Assembly: GCA_900540595.1 (NCBI GenBank) | Contig: UQGL01000006.1 | Coordinates: 1-64,000 of the forward strand | Length of the DNA: 64,000 bases | From: an uncultured Oscillospiraceae bacterium | Lineage (GTDB): Bacteria; Bacillota; Clostridia; Oscillospirales; Ruminococcaceae | Direction: 5' to 3' | In this document: piece by piece, positions 1 through 8,029 of the stretch | How the letters are laid out: each line of letters starts with the position of its first letter | Numbering within the stretch: the first letter of the stretch is position 1 | Translations under genes and position numbers: made by a program | The notes under the pieces: generated by a model | Databases searched by the model: none | What the model was told of the DNA's origin: nothing | The model's input: the letters and a program-made list of their open reading frames with translations, nothing else

Positions 1-228
1 CGCCGCTTGCGGCGGCTCTTGGCGCGGAGATCCGCCGGAGCGGTGCTTAAGCCGTTAGGCGGGAATTGTGCGGTATTGCCTATGTGTTTATTTTCTTTTC
101 TCTGCCAATCAGCACCGGAAACGGCAGAAGAAAAGCAGCCTGACCGCCCTCAGCCGATAAAAAACAGCCGATTTGCGAAAAAACGCAATTTTTAAAGAGC
201 GCAAGACAGCAATTTTTTACATCTTCGC
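1..228. other. Left edge, no confident gene
   Basis: The plus frame starting at base 1 stays open to a stop at 196-198. Its translation is basic and compositionally odd and resembles no family I know, so I do not call it. A 6-bp perfect palindrome with a 2-base loop lies at 1-14. An imperfect stem (95-106 with 123-135) is followed by A-rich sequence and could be the remains of an upstream terminator. Confidence 0.4.
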
Positions 229-260
229 TACTTGACAAAATCAAGTATCTGGATTATACT
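229..260 (+). promoter_or_regulatory. Sigma-A promoter with overlapping MarR-type operator for bilQRS
   Basis: A perfect inverted repeat, TACTTGA-CAAAA-TCAAGTA (229-247), contains the -35 hexamer TTGACA (232-237). The -10 is TATACT (255-260) with a 17-base spacer. MarR-family dimers bind palindromes of this size and composition, and the first gene downstream encodes a MarR protein. Autorepression by blocking the -35 is therefore the likely mechanism (inference). Confidence 0.8.
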
Positions 261-291
261 GACAATCGAAAGGAGTTGAAATCCATCTGCC

Positions 292-720
292 ATGTATCAG
301 AAAACACTTTCCTATTATGTCGCTATGCTGTACCGCAGTTTTTCCGCCTTTACCGGGGAGCGCCTTCAGGCGGTAGGTCTGAATTTCGGACTCGTGTTTT
401 TTATCGTGTATATCGGGAAAAAGCCAAACTGCACACCGTCAGAGCTGACTAAGGAGCTGGCCCTTGATTGGGGGCACAGCCAGCGATGTGTTAACCGACT
501 GGTGGAGGACGGCTTTATAACCAAAGAAAAATCCGGGCGCCATTACCTGCTGAACCTGACGGAGCGCGGGCAGGAGGCCTTTGAGGCCGCCCACCGGGTT
601 TTCTTTGACTGGGACAGCACTTTTATGACGAATCTCAACGCGAAGGAAAAAGAGCAGTTGCTTACTTTACTGGAAAAAGCAGCACAGGAGGTACCGCATC
701 ATGTACGAAACGATCAATAG
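292..720 (+). CDS. bilQ: MarR-family transcriptional regulator (BilQ-like)
   Basis: This is a 142-residue winged-helix regulator of typical MarR length. Residues about 45-100 carry the helix-turn-helix and wing (the segment from HSQRCVNRLVEDGFI to NLTERG). It probably represses its own operon through the palindrome at 229-247. An AGGAG at 271-275 lies 16 bases before the ATG, which is longer than usual, so the start is slightly uncertain. Its 3' end overlaps the reductase start by 20 bases, which implies translational coupling. In the bilirubin-reductase operon of gut Clostridia a MarR gene called bilQ precedes bilR and bilS, and the order here is identical. The family is secure. The ligand is not visible from sequence, and bilirubin or a haem breakdown product is inference. 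Confidence 0.82.
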   Translation: MYQKTLSYYVAMLYRSFSAFTGERLQAVGLNFGLVFFIVYIGKKPNCTPSELTKELALDWGHSQRCVNRLVEDGFITKEKSGRHYLLNLTERGQEAFEAAHRVFFDWDSTFMTNLNAKEKEQLLTLLEKAAQEVPHHVRNDQ

Positions 721-1804
721 TTCTGTCAATTACGGCGGTTTGGAGCTGAAAAACCGCATCATCTTTGCGCCGACGACCTTCGGTTTGTCGGACGAGGAGT
801 ATTTTGAAAAAATCCGCCGCATCGCTGCGGGCGGCTGCGCCATGGTCATCATCGGCGATGTGCCTGTGGGCAAAAGTATGATCGAGAAATCTCTGTTCGA
901 CAAGAAGGGCTTTGCCTATTACCAGAAGCTGACCGAGATCGTCCACAGCTACGACTGCCGTATCTGCGCGCAGCTGCACCAGTCGGATTCCAACATGCTT
1001 GCCATGCTCAAGTATGTGCCCGGCGTGCTGACTAAGAAAATCTCGATGCAGGAGCTGCGTCCCCTGCTGAACGCCGAGGTCGCGCCCTACATCTCCAAGC
1101 TGTCTGTGAAGAAGATCAAAAAGATCACCGATGGCTTCGGCAAGGCCGCTGAGCTGGCGGTCAAAGCCGGGTTTGACATGGTGCAGGTCCACGGTGACCG
1201 TATGTGCGGCAGCTTCAGCTCGACAGTCTTTAACAAGCGCACCGATGAATACGGCGGCAGTGCTGAAAACCGTGCCCGTTTTGCGGTCGAGGCTGTCAAG
1301 GCCATCCGCAGCCGCCTGCCGGAGCTGCCCATCGACTACAAGCTGGCCGTCCGTCAGGAAGAGCCGCATTACGGCAACGCCGGTGTGCTGGAGTCTGAGC
1401 TGGGCGTCTTTGTGCCGATGCTAGTAGATGCCGGTGTCACCAGCTTCCATGTAGCACTGGCCAACCATTCCAGCCTGGAGGATACAATCCCGCCGGCAAA
1501 CCACCCCTATTTCAAGGGTCAGGGCTGCTTCCTGAAATACTGCGATGAGGTGCGCCAGTTTACCGATAAGCCTATCACCGGTGTGGGCGGTCTGACTGAT
1601 CCCGCGTTTGTGGACGATCAGCTTGCCTCTGGCCGCATCACCTGCGCAGCCATGAGCCGTCAGCTGCTGGCTGACCCGGAATGGCCGAACAAGGTTGCCG
1701 CCGGTCAGCTCAAGGAAATCCACCGCTGTGTCCGCTGCAACAGAAAATGCCTCGGCGGCCTGCAGCAGCACCAGGGCACGCACTGCATTTATGAGAAAGA
1801 TTGA
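701..1804 (+). CDS. bilR: Old Yellow Enzyme-type bilirubin reductase (BilR-like)
   Basis: This 367-residue FMN-dependent TIM-barrel reductase belongs to the OYE / 2,4-dienoyl-CoA reductase family. It holds only the barrel, without the C-terminal FAD/NAD domains of long family members. The C-terminus has four cysteines spaced CxxCx3Cx11C (CVRCNRKC, then HC), the [4Fe-4S] ligand pattern of 2,4-dienoyl-CoA reductases. The active-site segment reads VHGDR, with Asp166 and Arg167. As I recall, an HGDR motif with D166/R167 is the published signature of gut bilirubin reductase, which converts bilirubin to urobilinogen. AGGAGG at 686-691 supports the ATG at 701. The flanking MarR and flavodoxin genes reproduce bilQRS. 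A different enone or enoate substrate remains possible. Confidence 0.85.
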   Translation: MYETINSSVNYGGLELKNRIIFAPTTFGLSDEEYFEKIRRIAAGGCAMVIIGDVPVGKSMIEKSLFDKKGFAYYQKLTEIVHSYDCRICAQLHQSDSNMLAMLKYVPGVLTKKISMQELRPLLNAEVAPYISKLSVKKIKKITDGFGKAAELAVKAGFDMVQVHGDRMCGSFSSTVFNKRTDEYGGSAENRARFAVEAVKAIRSRLPELPIDYKLAVRQEEPHYGNAGVLESELGVFVPMLVDAGVTSFHVALANHSSLEDTIPPANHPYFKGQGCFLKYCDEVRQFTDKPITGVGGLTDPAFVDDQLASGRITCAAMSRQLLADPEWPNKVAAGQLKEIHRCVRCNRKCLGGLQQHQGTHCIYEKD

Positions 1805-1806
1805 TT

Positions 1807-2313
1807 ATGAAGACTTCTGTCGTATTCAGCAGTAAGACCGGCAACACCCAGCAGTTGGCAAATGCCGTTGCCGCTGCCCTGCCGAAGCAGGAGCTCCTGT
1901 ATACCGGTGCGCCGAATGAGGCAGCCCTTGCGGCTGACCGCCTGTATATTGGGTTCTGGACGGATAAAGGCAGCTGCAACCGTGAGATCGCCGCTTTTTT
2001 GAAGCAGGTCAAGGGCAAGGAGGTGTTCCTGTTCGGCACAGCCGGCTTTGGCGGGGACGCAGCCTATTTTGAAAAGGTACTTACCGCCGTCAAAAAACAC
2101 CTTGACCGCAGCAATACGGTGATCGGCACCTATATGTGTCAGGGCAAAATGCCCCAGTCTGTGCGGGAGCGCTATGTGAAGATGCAGGCCAGTCCCCTGC
2201 CCATCCCGAATCTTGACAGCCTGATCGAGAATTTCGACCGTGCGGCCACCCACCCGGATGCAGAGGATCTGCACCGGTTGACAGTTGCCGTTAAGCAGAC
2301 GGAGAGCCGCTGA
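1807..2313 (+). CDS. bilS: Flavodoxin-family protein (BilS-like)
   Basis: This is a 168-residue flavodoxin fold. The N-terminal FMN-phosphate loop SSKTGNT follows the first beta strand, and later loops (GFWTDKGSCN and FGTAGFGG) fit the flavin-contacting loops. It probably passes single electrons to the Fe-S/FMN reductase encoded just upstream, as proposed for BilS with BilR. I chose the ATG at 1807, two bases after the reductase stop. An in-frame TTG at 1801 would overlap that stop. The weak AGAAAG upstream suggests coupled translation. It is the last gene before a clear hairpin. The fold is secure and the partner assignment comes from context. Confidence 0.8.
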   Translation: MKTSVVFSSKTGNTQQLANAVAAALPKQELLYTGAPNEAALAADRLYIGFWTDKGSCNREIAAFLKQVKGKEVFLFGTAGFGGDAAYFEKVLTAVKKHLDRSNTVIGTYMCQGKMPQSVRERYVKMQASPLPIPNLDSLIENFDRAATHPDAEDLHRLTVAVKQTESR

Positions 2314-2336
2314 TCACGGTCAGCCATAATAAACCA

Positions 2337-2395
2337 AACAAATACGCCGCCAAAGAGCGCGATACAGAATCGCAGCCCTTGGCGGCGTTTGTTAT
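2337..2395. terminator. Bidirectional hairpin terminator after bilS
   Basis: Arms at 2337-2353 and 2379-2393 pair over about 15 bases (core CGCCGCCAA / TTGGCGGCG) with one bulge. The A-rich left and T-rich right flanks give U-tracts both ways. It lies between two convergent units, bilS and the TPM gene. Confidence 0.8.
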
Positions 2396-2489
2396 ATAGA
2401 TTGTCTGAAAGGCGTACCTGTTTTTCGCACAAAGGACCGACCTTGCCGAAAAAGCGGTGCTGCATTCTCTGCAATGAGAACGGTACAGC

Positions 2490-3281
2490 TTAGAATTTTC
2501 CGCCCGAGCTGCCGCCAAAACCGTCGCTGTCGGTACTCGACCCGCTCGAGCTGCTCGAGCTGTCGTTCTTGACGGGGTCGTACGTTTCGGTCTCGGTGGT
2601 GTGGGTGTAGGTGTCCTCCACCACGGACAGGGCCAGACCCTCGGCGGGCATATAGGCGTTGGCGTGGGTCTGCTCGTTGGCGGTTTTCATCTGGGCGTAG
2701 AAGATACCGCAGACGATTCCGGCTGCAACCAGCGGGATGACAAACACAAACACCCACTTGACCCACCACTTGGAGGGATCATTGCCGCTGTCCAGCGGCA
2801 CACCCTTGTCGGCATAGAAATCCAGCGTGTCAGCGCACATTTCTATGTAGGTGTCGGAGGCCTTGTAATACGATCCGTCCGAGAGCATCGGCACGATCTT
2901 ATCTTCGATCTGCGCGATGCGGTAGTCGGTAAAGGCGGTCACGCCGCCGCCGTAGGTGATGGTCACATAATCGCGGGAATCCAGCGCAATCAAAAACAGG
3001 ATGCCGCTTTTGCCCTCGCCGTAGCCAAGGTCATAGCTGCGGTACCAATCCTTGGCGAACTCGCGCACGTTCTGACCGCCGATGTCAGCCACCGTCAGCA
3101 GGTAGACATTGACACCGTGTCCGGCACTGGCGTCCTGCGCCTTTTGTTCCAATTCAGCGGTCGCTTCGGGTTTGAACAGCTCGTAGGTGTCCATCACCAG
3201 CGGCATTTCGGCAAACGCCGGTACGGCGCAGAGGAAGCACAGCACCAGTGCCGTAAGCAGAGAAAACAGTTTCTTTTTCAT
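2490..3281 (-). CDS. TPM-domain membrane protein (YdjH-like)
   Basis: This 263-residue protein has an N-terminal signal peptide (MKKKLFSLLTALVLCFLCAVPAFA), an extracytoplasmic TPM domain (about residues 25-150) and a membrane segment (WVKWVFVFVIPLVAAGIVCGIFY, about 173-195). It ends in a Ser/Gly-rich tail (DGFGGSSGGKF) typical of YgcG/YdjH-type TPM proteins. AAGGGGG ten bases upstream fixes the start at 3281 rather than an upstream in-frame codon. It is the last gene of a minus-strand cluster whose zinc-ribbon and SPFH members match Bacillus YdjG and YdjI. In Bacillus these proteins form a membrane complex with PspA in envelope stress. The family is secure and the role inferred. Confidence 0.8.
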   Translation of the reverse strand: MKKKLFSLLTALVLCFLCAVPAFAEMPLVMDTYELFKPEATAELEQKAQDASAGHGVNVYLLTVADIGGQNVREFAKDWYRSYDLGYGEGKSGILFLIALDSRDYVTITYGGGVTAFTDYRIAQIEDKIVPMLSDGSYYKASDTYIEMCADTLDFYADKGVPLDSGNDPSKWWVKWVFVFVIPLVAAGIVCGIFYAQMKTANEQTHANAYMPAEGLALSVVEDTYTHTTETETYDPVKNDSSSSSSGSSTDSDGFGGSSGGKF

Positions 3282-3297
3282 ACTCTGTTTCCCCCTT

Positions 3298-4374
3298 TCA
3301 AAGCAGGATGGCAAGCAGGATCATCAGCGGAACACTGATGCCCGCAAACCAGGCGGCTACCTTTCGTTTATCAACCGGCAGATCGCCCACCAGCTTGCCG
3401 GTCTGCCCGTTCATGGCGAACAGGTAATCCTTGTCCTGCCACTTGGTGTGCAGCATCCACACCGGCAGCAGCGCGTAGTGCTTGGCGGTGTAATCAATGC
3501 TGATGTTCTCGCTCAGGGTGCTTACGTTGCTGTAGCCGGTAATGCTGGCCGAAAGCTCGCTGCTGACCGAATTCTGCATACGGCTGTGGGCGCGGGCCTG
3601 GCAGGTGTCGGCGTCCTCGTCGTATTTGTCTGCCATATAGCCCGGCAGGAATGCTGTCGAGAAGGGTTGGAACGCGCGGTAGTCATACGGCTCGATGGCA
3701 TCCATGTGGCCGTTGGGCATCTTAGTCGAGCCGTCCACCGGCACGCCCATGAACTGCGTGGTACCGGCGCGGCGGACATCATAGTGCTTGGTCGTGGTGA
3801 TGACATAATCGCCGTTACGGTGGCTGGAGCTGGTCGTGGCTTCATATAGGCCAGAGCCGGAGGCATTGGCATCGAACAGCCAGAACGGGACATACACGCC
3901 CTTGATCTCCTCGATATGGTTCTGCGAGGAGAAGGCATTGGGCAGGAACCGCTTCCCGCGATAGTATTTTTTCAGTGCGGCCTTGGCGGCGTTCTTATCC
4001 AGCACAAACGGCAGGACAAGCTCAGGTCGCTGCATGCCGCTGAACTGCCCCGCAATGACCGTTGGGTTGCCGCAGTACGGGCAGCTTGTCGCGGCGGTCG
4101 TCTCGTCACAGATCAGCTCTGCGCCGCAGGACGGGCAGGAATAGCTGCGCAGTCCGGCGGCCTCGTTTTCGCTCCAGACGGAGTCGGGCGGCGGTGCCTG
4201 TTTATTCTGTGCCGCGGTTTCGGCAGCGGCTTCTTTTTCAGCATAGAGCGCTTCGATCTCAGCAGTATCGTAGCTGCTGCCGCAGAAGTCACACACCAGC
4301 TTTCCGCTGGCACCGTCAAAGTGAAGCGGACCGGTACAGGCAGGGCATTGGTAGTTGGTAAGCTGCGTTGCCAT
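3298..4374 (-). CDS. Double zinc-ribbon membrane-anchored protein (YdjG-like)
   Basis: The 358 residues begin with two TFIIB-type zinc ribbons, with ligand cysteines at 10/13/28/31 and 80/83/98/101. A charged Ala/Gln linker separates them. The central part (about 110-330) is the conserved body of YdjG-like proteins, often misnamed replication factor Y. A hydrophobic C-terminus (WFAGISVPLMILLAILL) anchors it with the ribbons in the cytosol. Its ATG overlaps the upstream stop as TAATG, so translation is coupled. In Bacillus, YdjG with YdjH recruits YdjI to the membrane, and all three families occur side by side here. The assignment is by domain order and neighbourhood. Confidence 0.78.
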   Translation of the reverse strand: MATQLTNYQCPACTGPLHFDGASGKLVCDFCGSSYDTAEIEALYAEKEAAAETAAQNKQAPPPDSVWSENEAAGLRSYSCPSCGAELICDETTAATSCPYCGNPTVIAGQFSGMQRPELVLPFVLDKNAAKAALKKYYRGKRFLPNAFSSQNHIEEIKGVYVPFWLFDANASGSGLYEATTSSSHRNGDYVITTTKHYDVRRAGTTQFMGVPVDGSTKMPNGHMDAIEPYDYRAFQPFSTAFLPGYMADKYDEDADTCQARAHSRMQNSVSSELSASITGYSNVSTLSENISIDYTAKHYALLPVWMLHTKWQDKDYLFAMNGQTGKLVGDLPVDKRKVAAWFAGISVPLMILLAILL

Positions 4375-4862
4375 TATGCGTCACCTCTCTTTCCTTCGGT
4401 TTGCAGCTGCCCTGCCAGATCCTCAAAAAAATCGCGCAGGGCGCTGCGCGTATTGCCATCGGCATCCAGATAACGGCAGATGGTCTCGTTATCCGGAGTC
4501 TTGTAAATCAGGCAAACGCTATCTAACGTTTCATCGGTAATAAATAAGCCGGGAGGATTTTTCTTTTCGTCCGGCAGGCTTTCCAGCCCCAGCTTTTCTG
4601 CCAGAGCCAGAGCTTCTTGCCAATGGGTGTCCTCAACAGGGATATTTTCCAGTTCCACCCATTCATCATCCTTGTAATTACAGCTGAAAAGGCAGCCGTC
4701 AGCCGGGTCATTTGTTATACTGAACCCGTAGGTGTCGTCATAGCACATGCCGGAATAACTGATGCTGATACCGGTCAGTGTGCCGGGCGGTGCTTTTTTA
4801 CAGCCGGACATTGTCAGAAAAGCGGCTGCGGCGCAAAGCACCGCAGCAATTTTTTTGCGCAT
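4374..4862 (-). CDS. Small lipoprotein inside the YdjGHI-like cluster
   Basis: This 162-residue protein has a lipoprotein signal peptide ending in the lipobox MSGC, so the mature protein begins at Cys20 or so and sits on the outer face of the membrane. The rest is acidic with two tryptophans and matches no family I recognise. The start ATG at 4862 overlaps the stop of the SPFH gene (TGATG), and its stop overlaps the next start. The three genes are therefore translationally chained, which argues that the lipoprotein works with YdjI- and YdjG-like proteins. A GTG one codon earlier is the alternative start. Confidence 0.72.
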   Translation of the reverse strand: MRKKIAAVLCAAAAFLTMSGCKKAPPGTLTGISISYSGMCYDDTYGFSITNDPADGCLFSCNYKDDEWVELENIPVEDTHWQEALALAEKLGLESLPDEKKNPPGLFITDETLDSVCLIYKTPDNETICRYLDADGNTRSALRDFFEDLAGQLQTEGKRGDA

Positions 4863-6184
4863 CACTGGCCAAACGGCTTACCGCACTCCGGGCAGAACTT
4901 GGGCGGATGGGCCGGGTCATCCGGGGTCCAGCCGCACTGGCTGCACTTGGCGGGAGCCGGTGCGGGCTTGGGGCTGCCGCAGTTACAGCAGAACTTGCCG
5001 GTGTTGGAGGTGCCGCAGCTGCATACCCAGCTGTCGGCTGCGGGTGCCGGGGCAGGCTTGGGGTTGCCGCAGTTGGCGCAGAATTTACCGGTGTTGCCGG
5101 TCTGGCCGCAGCTGCAGGTCCACCCGGCGGGGGCAGATGCCGGAGCCGGGGCGGGCTGTGCGGCGGCCTGCTGCTGGGCGCCCATCTGGTACAGCCCCTG
5201 TGCGTTCATGCCGCCTGCCGCACCGGCCATATTCATGCCCATAAAAGCCATGGCGGGGCCTGCGCCCTGATTGCCGGCTGCGGTCTGCATGGCACTGGCC
5301 TGTGCGCCGACAAGATGCGCAGCGGCGCGGGTCGGATCCATAAAGGCTGCGTTGCGCTGCATTTCCTTGAGCATCTGCTCGTCTTCCTCGCTGGCCTTCA
5401 CGCTGGATACGCCGAAGGATACGATCTCAATGCCGCGCAGCTTGCCCCACTTGGCGGAGAGTACATCGTTGAGGGCCTCGGCAAGCTCCATTGTATGGCC
5501 GGGCAGTGCGGAATAGCGGATGCCCATATCGCTGATCTTGGCAAAGGCGGGCTGCAGGGCGGTCATCAGCTCGGATTTCAGCTGCCCGTCGATTTCATCG
5601 CGGGTGTAGCCTTCCTCCACATTGCCGCAGACATTGGTGTAGAACAAAATGGGGTTGGTGATGCGGTAGCTGTACTCACCGAAGCAGCGGATGGCAATGT
5701 CGATGTCGATGCCGGCGCGCTGATCCACCACGCGGAAGGGCACCGGGCTGGGCGTGCCGTATTTGTTGCCCACCAGCTCCTTGGTGTTGAAGTAATAGAT
5801 GCGCTGATCCATCGGGGCCTCGCCGCCGAAGGTAAAGCGCTTGCCGATGTTCTGGAACACTGCGCCGATCGAGTCGGACAGGTCGCCGCTGAAGAGCGAG
5901 GGAGCGCTGCCGGTATCGTAGGTGTACTCACCCGGCTCGGCGCACATATCCACGACCTTGCCCTGCTCGACGATCATGGCACACTGGCCGTCGGCAACGG
6001 CCACGATCGAGCCGTTTGTAATGATGTTGTCGCTGCCCTTTGTGTTGGCGCTGCGTCCGCTCTGGCGTTTCCAGCCGCGGGTAGCCAACAGGTCAGCCGG
6101 CATGGCTTCACAATAAAAGTATTCCTTCCACTGGTCGGCCATAACGCCGCCAGCAGCGCCCATTGCAGCTCTGATAAGTCCCAT
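4862..6184 (-). CDS. SPFH-domain protein with C-terminal zinc ribbons (YdjI-like)
   Basis: The 440 residues start with an SPFH/band-7 domain (about 20-290) of the type databases call virion core protein, related to Bacillus YdjI. A Gly/Ala/Met/Gln-rich stretch (about 290-345) leads to three consecutive zinc ribbons. Two have the shape CSC...FCxNCG and the last is CSQCG...FCPECG. Bacillus YdjI is shorter, so the triple ribbon looks like a lineage extension. SPFH proteins form membrane-associated rings or microdomains. AGGAGG upstream supports the ATG at 6184. The domain call is secure. The scaffold role in envelope stress is by analogy. Confidence 0.82.
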   Translation of the reverse strand: MGLIRAAMGAAGGVMADQWKEYFYCEAMPADLLATRGWKRQSGRSANTKGSDNIITNGSIVAVADGQCAMIVEQGKVVDMCAEPGEYTYDTGSAPSLFSGDLSDSIGAVFQNIGKRFTFGGEAPMDQRIYYFNTKELVGNKYGTPSPVPFRVVDQRAGIDIDIAIRCFGEYSYRITNPILFYTNVCGNVEEGYTRDEIDGQLKSELMTALQPAFAKISDMGIRYSALPGHTMELAEALNDVLSAKWGKLRGIEIVSFGVSSVKASEEDEQMLKEMQRNAAFMDPTRAAAHLVGAQASAMQTAAGNQGAGPAMAFMGMNMAGAAGGMNAQGLYQMGAQQQAAAQPAPAPASAPAGWTCSCGQTGNTGKFCANCGNPKPAPAPAADSWVCSCGTSNTGKFCCNCGSPKPAPAPAKCSQCGWTPDDPAHPPKFCPECGKPFGQ

Positions 6185-6202
6185 AATGATCCTCCTATGT
6201 CA

Positions 6203-6223
6203 GGGGCGGGCAGGGCCCGCCCC
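6203..6223 (-). promoter_or_regulatory. GC-rich intercistronic hairpin before the SPFH gene
   Basis: A perfect 8-bp stem (GGGGCGGG 6203-6210 with CCCGCCCC 6216-6223, 5-base loop) sits in the 63-base gap just ahead of the SPFH ribosome site. No U-tract follows on the minus strand. Segmental mRNA stabilisation or partial attenuation is more likely than a full stop (inference). Confidence 0.55.
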
Positions 6224-6247
6224 ATTTTGTACAGATAAATCAGGTCG

Positions 6248-7987
6248 TTATTTGTTGGCCAAGGCGGCCTTGTACTCCTCATAGCGGGGCGGCAGCTCTT
6301 CGAGCTCCTCGTTCCACTCGGTGCCGTCCAGCCTCATGTAGAAGCTGATTGCACAGGCCGTGCCATCCTCGCCCTCGTAGTCATACATGAACAGCGAGAT
6401 GCTGTCGTTATACGGGTACAGGTTGAACTTATACGCATCGCTCTTGGTTATGTTCTGGTCAAGCACCCAGTCGTAGCCGTCCAGTATCGGCTCGATATGG
6501 TCATCATAGACATTGACCCACATCGTGATGACCGGGTCATCGGGCATGCCGTCACGGTAAACCTCAAAGTAGTGGCTGCCGTCCTCGCTCTCACCGATGT
6601 AGCCCCAGCAATCGTAGGTGTCGGTGTCAAAGTAGTCGCGGTTCGGTACATTCTTGTAGTTTTCCATCCGGAACCAGCCGTACCAGTTGGTGTTGCCCAA
6701 ATCATCGTAGGTGTTGCCGTCGTCGTAGGTGTAGGGCGGGTCAGGCTCATCCGTGCCGTCGATGTCATATTCGTCATCGCCGCCGTCCAGCAAAGCGGGG
6801 TCAATTTCGGGCTTGGTGTCGCTGCGCTTAAAGACCATGGTCATACCGTCAAACTCAATGGTCAGCAGGTCACCCTCGCGGGTGTAGGTCATGGCCGGGG
6901 TATTGGGGTCGGTCAGCGCGTAGAAGTTGCCGTCCTTCCATTGGAAGGTGACAAAATCCTCCATGTAGGTTTCGCCGGTGCCGTCCGCACGCAGCTCAAT
7001 GTAGAAGTCCTCCATATCGACGAGGGCAAGCTCCTCCTTGGAGAGGGTGTACTCGCTGTCGGAGGCGGATTCCAGCACATAGATGCCCACATCGGTATCG
7101 CTGCCTGCGGTGGTGCCCTGGGTCATGTTGTCACCGTCCAGAGGCTGCTGCATGGTGCTGCCGGACTTGACGAAGTAGAGCGTTACGCCCTGTCCCTGCA
7201 CATCGTTCAGGGTCAGGATCTCGTCTTGCAGGGTGCCGGTGCAGCTCAGGCCGCCGCAATCCAGCTGGAAGGCCCCGCCGTTCAGCGTCCACTTGCCGTA
7301 GGACTTGGTGCCGTCCACCGTTACAACGCACTTGCCCTTGTCATTCAGGTCCATCAGGAACCCGCTGCCGAAGGCATCCTCGACCTGCGTCACGGAGCCG
7401 CCGATCTCGGCGTAGGCTGCTTCCCAAGTGCCCTGATTCGGGTCACTGGCGTTCGGCTTGCCGGTGCGGATGGAGCCGCTGATCATTGTTACGATGATCA
7501 TAAGCAGGAATATCACCGGGATGGCGATCAGGATCATCCGCTTGGGGGACATTGGTGCGCGGGGGCGCTTGGCCTTGCCGCCGGGGGCCACATTGCCGTA
7601 AGGGTTGCCGCCCGTGCCGCCCGGTGGCGGCGTGACAGGCGGTGTGGACGCGGGCGGGGGCGTTTTTCCGGCGTAAATCGGTGCGCCTGCGCCGGTCTGC
7701 GGCGGTGTGCCGGGCGCATTGCCTGCGTAAGGATTCGCTGCGTTCGTCTGCGGCTGCGGGGCGGCAGGTGCGCCGCCTGCATAGGGGTTGCCGCCGCTTG
7801 CCTGCGGCTGCGGGGGCGTCTGTACAGGCTGCGGGGGCGGCGGTGCAGCCTGAGTCGGCTGAACCGGGGGCTGGGGCACAGCTGTGGGCTGTGCGGCGGG
7901 CTGCGGTACGGATACTTTTGCACCGCAATTTTCGCAGAATTTAGTACCGGGCTTTAACTCGGCACCACATTGCGTACATGTTGCCAT
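6248..7987 (-). CDS. Zinc-ribbon, Pro-rich, single-pass protein with two extracellular lipocalin-like domains
   Basis: The 579-residue protein opens with a zinc ribbon (Cys 4/7/18/21). A cytosolic Pro/Gln/Ala-rich linker (about 27-140) with repeated NPYAG motifs precedes one membrane segment (MILIAIPVIFLLMIIVTMI, about 151-170). The outside part has two beta-rich repeats (GTWEAAY... and GIYVLES...) resembling the small lipocalin-like domains found in many Clostridia surface proteins. An Asp/Tyr-rich linker and a final domain of unknown fold follow. AAAAGGAGG supports the start. Lying just upstream of the SPFH gene, it could link cytosolic scaffold to envelope. No function is established. Confidence 0.72.
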   Translation of the reverse strand: MATCTQCGAELKPGTKFCENCGAKVSVPQPAAQPTAVPQPPVQPTQAAPPPPQPVQTPPQPQASGGNPYAGGAPAAPQPQTNAANPYAGNAPGTPPQTGAGAPIYAGKTPPPASTPPVTPPPGGTGGNPYGNVAPGGKAKRPRAPMSPKRMILIAIPVIFLLMIIVTMISGSIRTGKPNASDPNQGTWEAAYAEIGGSVTQVEDAFGSGFLMDLNDKGKCVVTVDGTKSYGKWTLNGGAFQLDCGGLSCTGTLQDEILTLNDVQGQGVTLYFVKSGSTMQQPLDGDNMTQGTTAGSDTDVGIYVLESASDSEYTLSKEELALVDMEDFYIELRADGTGETYMEDFVTFQWKDGNFYALTDPNTPAMTYTREGDLLTIEFDGMTMVFKRSDTKPEIDPALLDGGDDEYDIDGTDEPDPPYTYDDGNTYDDLGNTNWYGWFRMENYKNVPNRDYFDTDTYDCWGYIGESEDGSHYFEVYRDGMPDDPVITMWVNVYDDHIEPILDGYDWVLDQNITKSDAYKFNLYPYNDSISLFMYDYEGEDGTACAISFYMRLDGTEWNEELEELPPRYEEYKAALANK

Positions 7988-8029
7988 AGTGTCTGCCTCC
8001 TTTTATAAAGTAATATTTCAGACTCTTGC

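Noticed and set aside
7..198. Possible 62-residue gene at the left edge
   Set aside because: No ribosome site, odd basic composition and no family. It may be the tail of an upstream gene but cannot be supported.
3298..4374. Replication restart protein PriA
   Set aside because: The zinc ribbons cause this misannotation in databases. No helicase motifs are present.
6497..7957. Long plus-strand open frame opposite the zinc-ribbon gene
   Set aside because: Val/Gly/Ala-rich shadow of a GC-rich gene with no ribosome site. The same applies to long open frames opposite pheT, glmS, capD, pyk and atpD.
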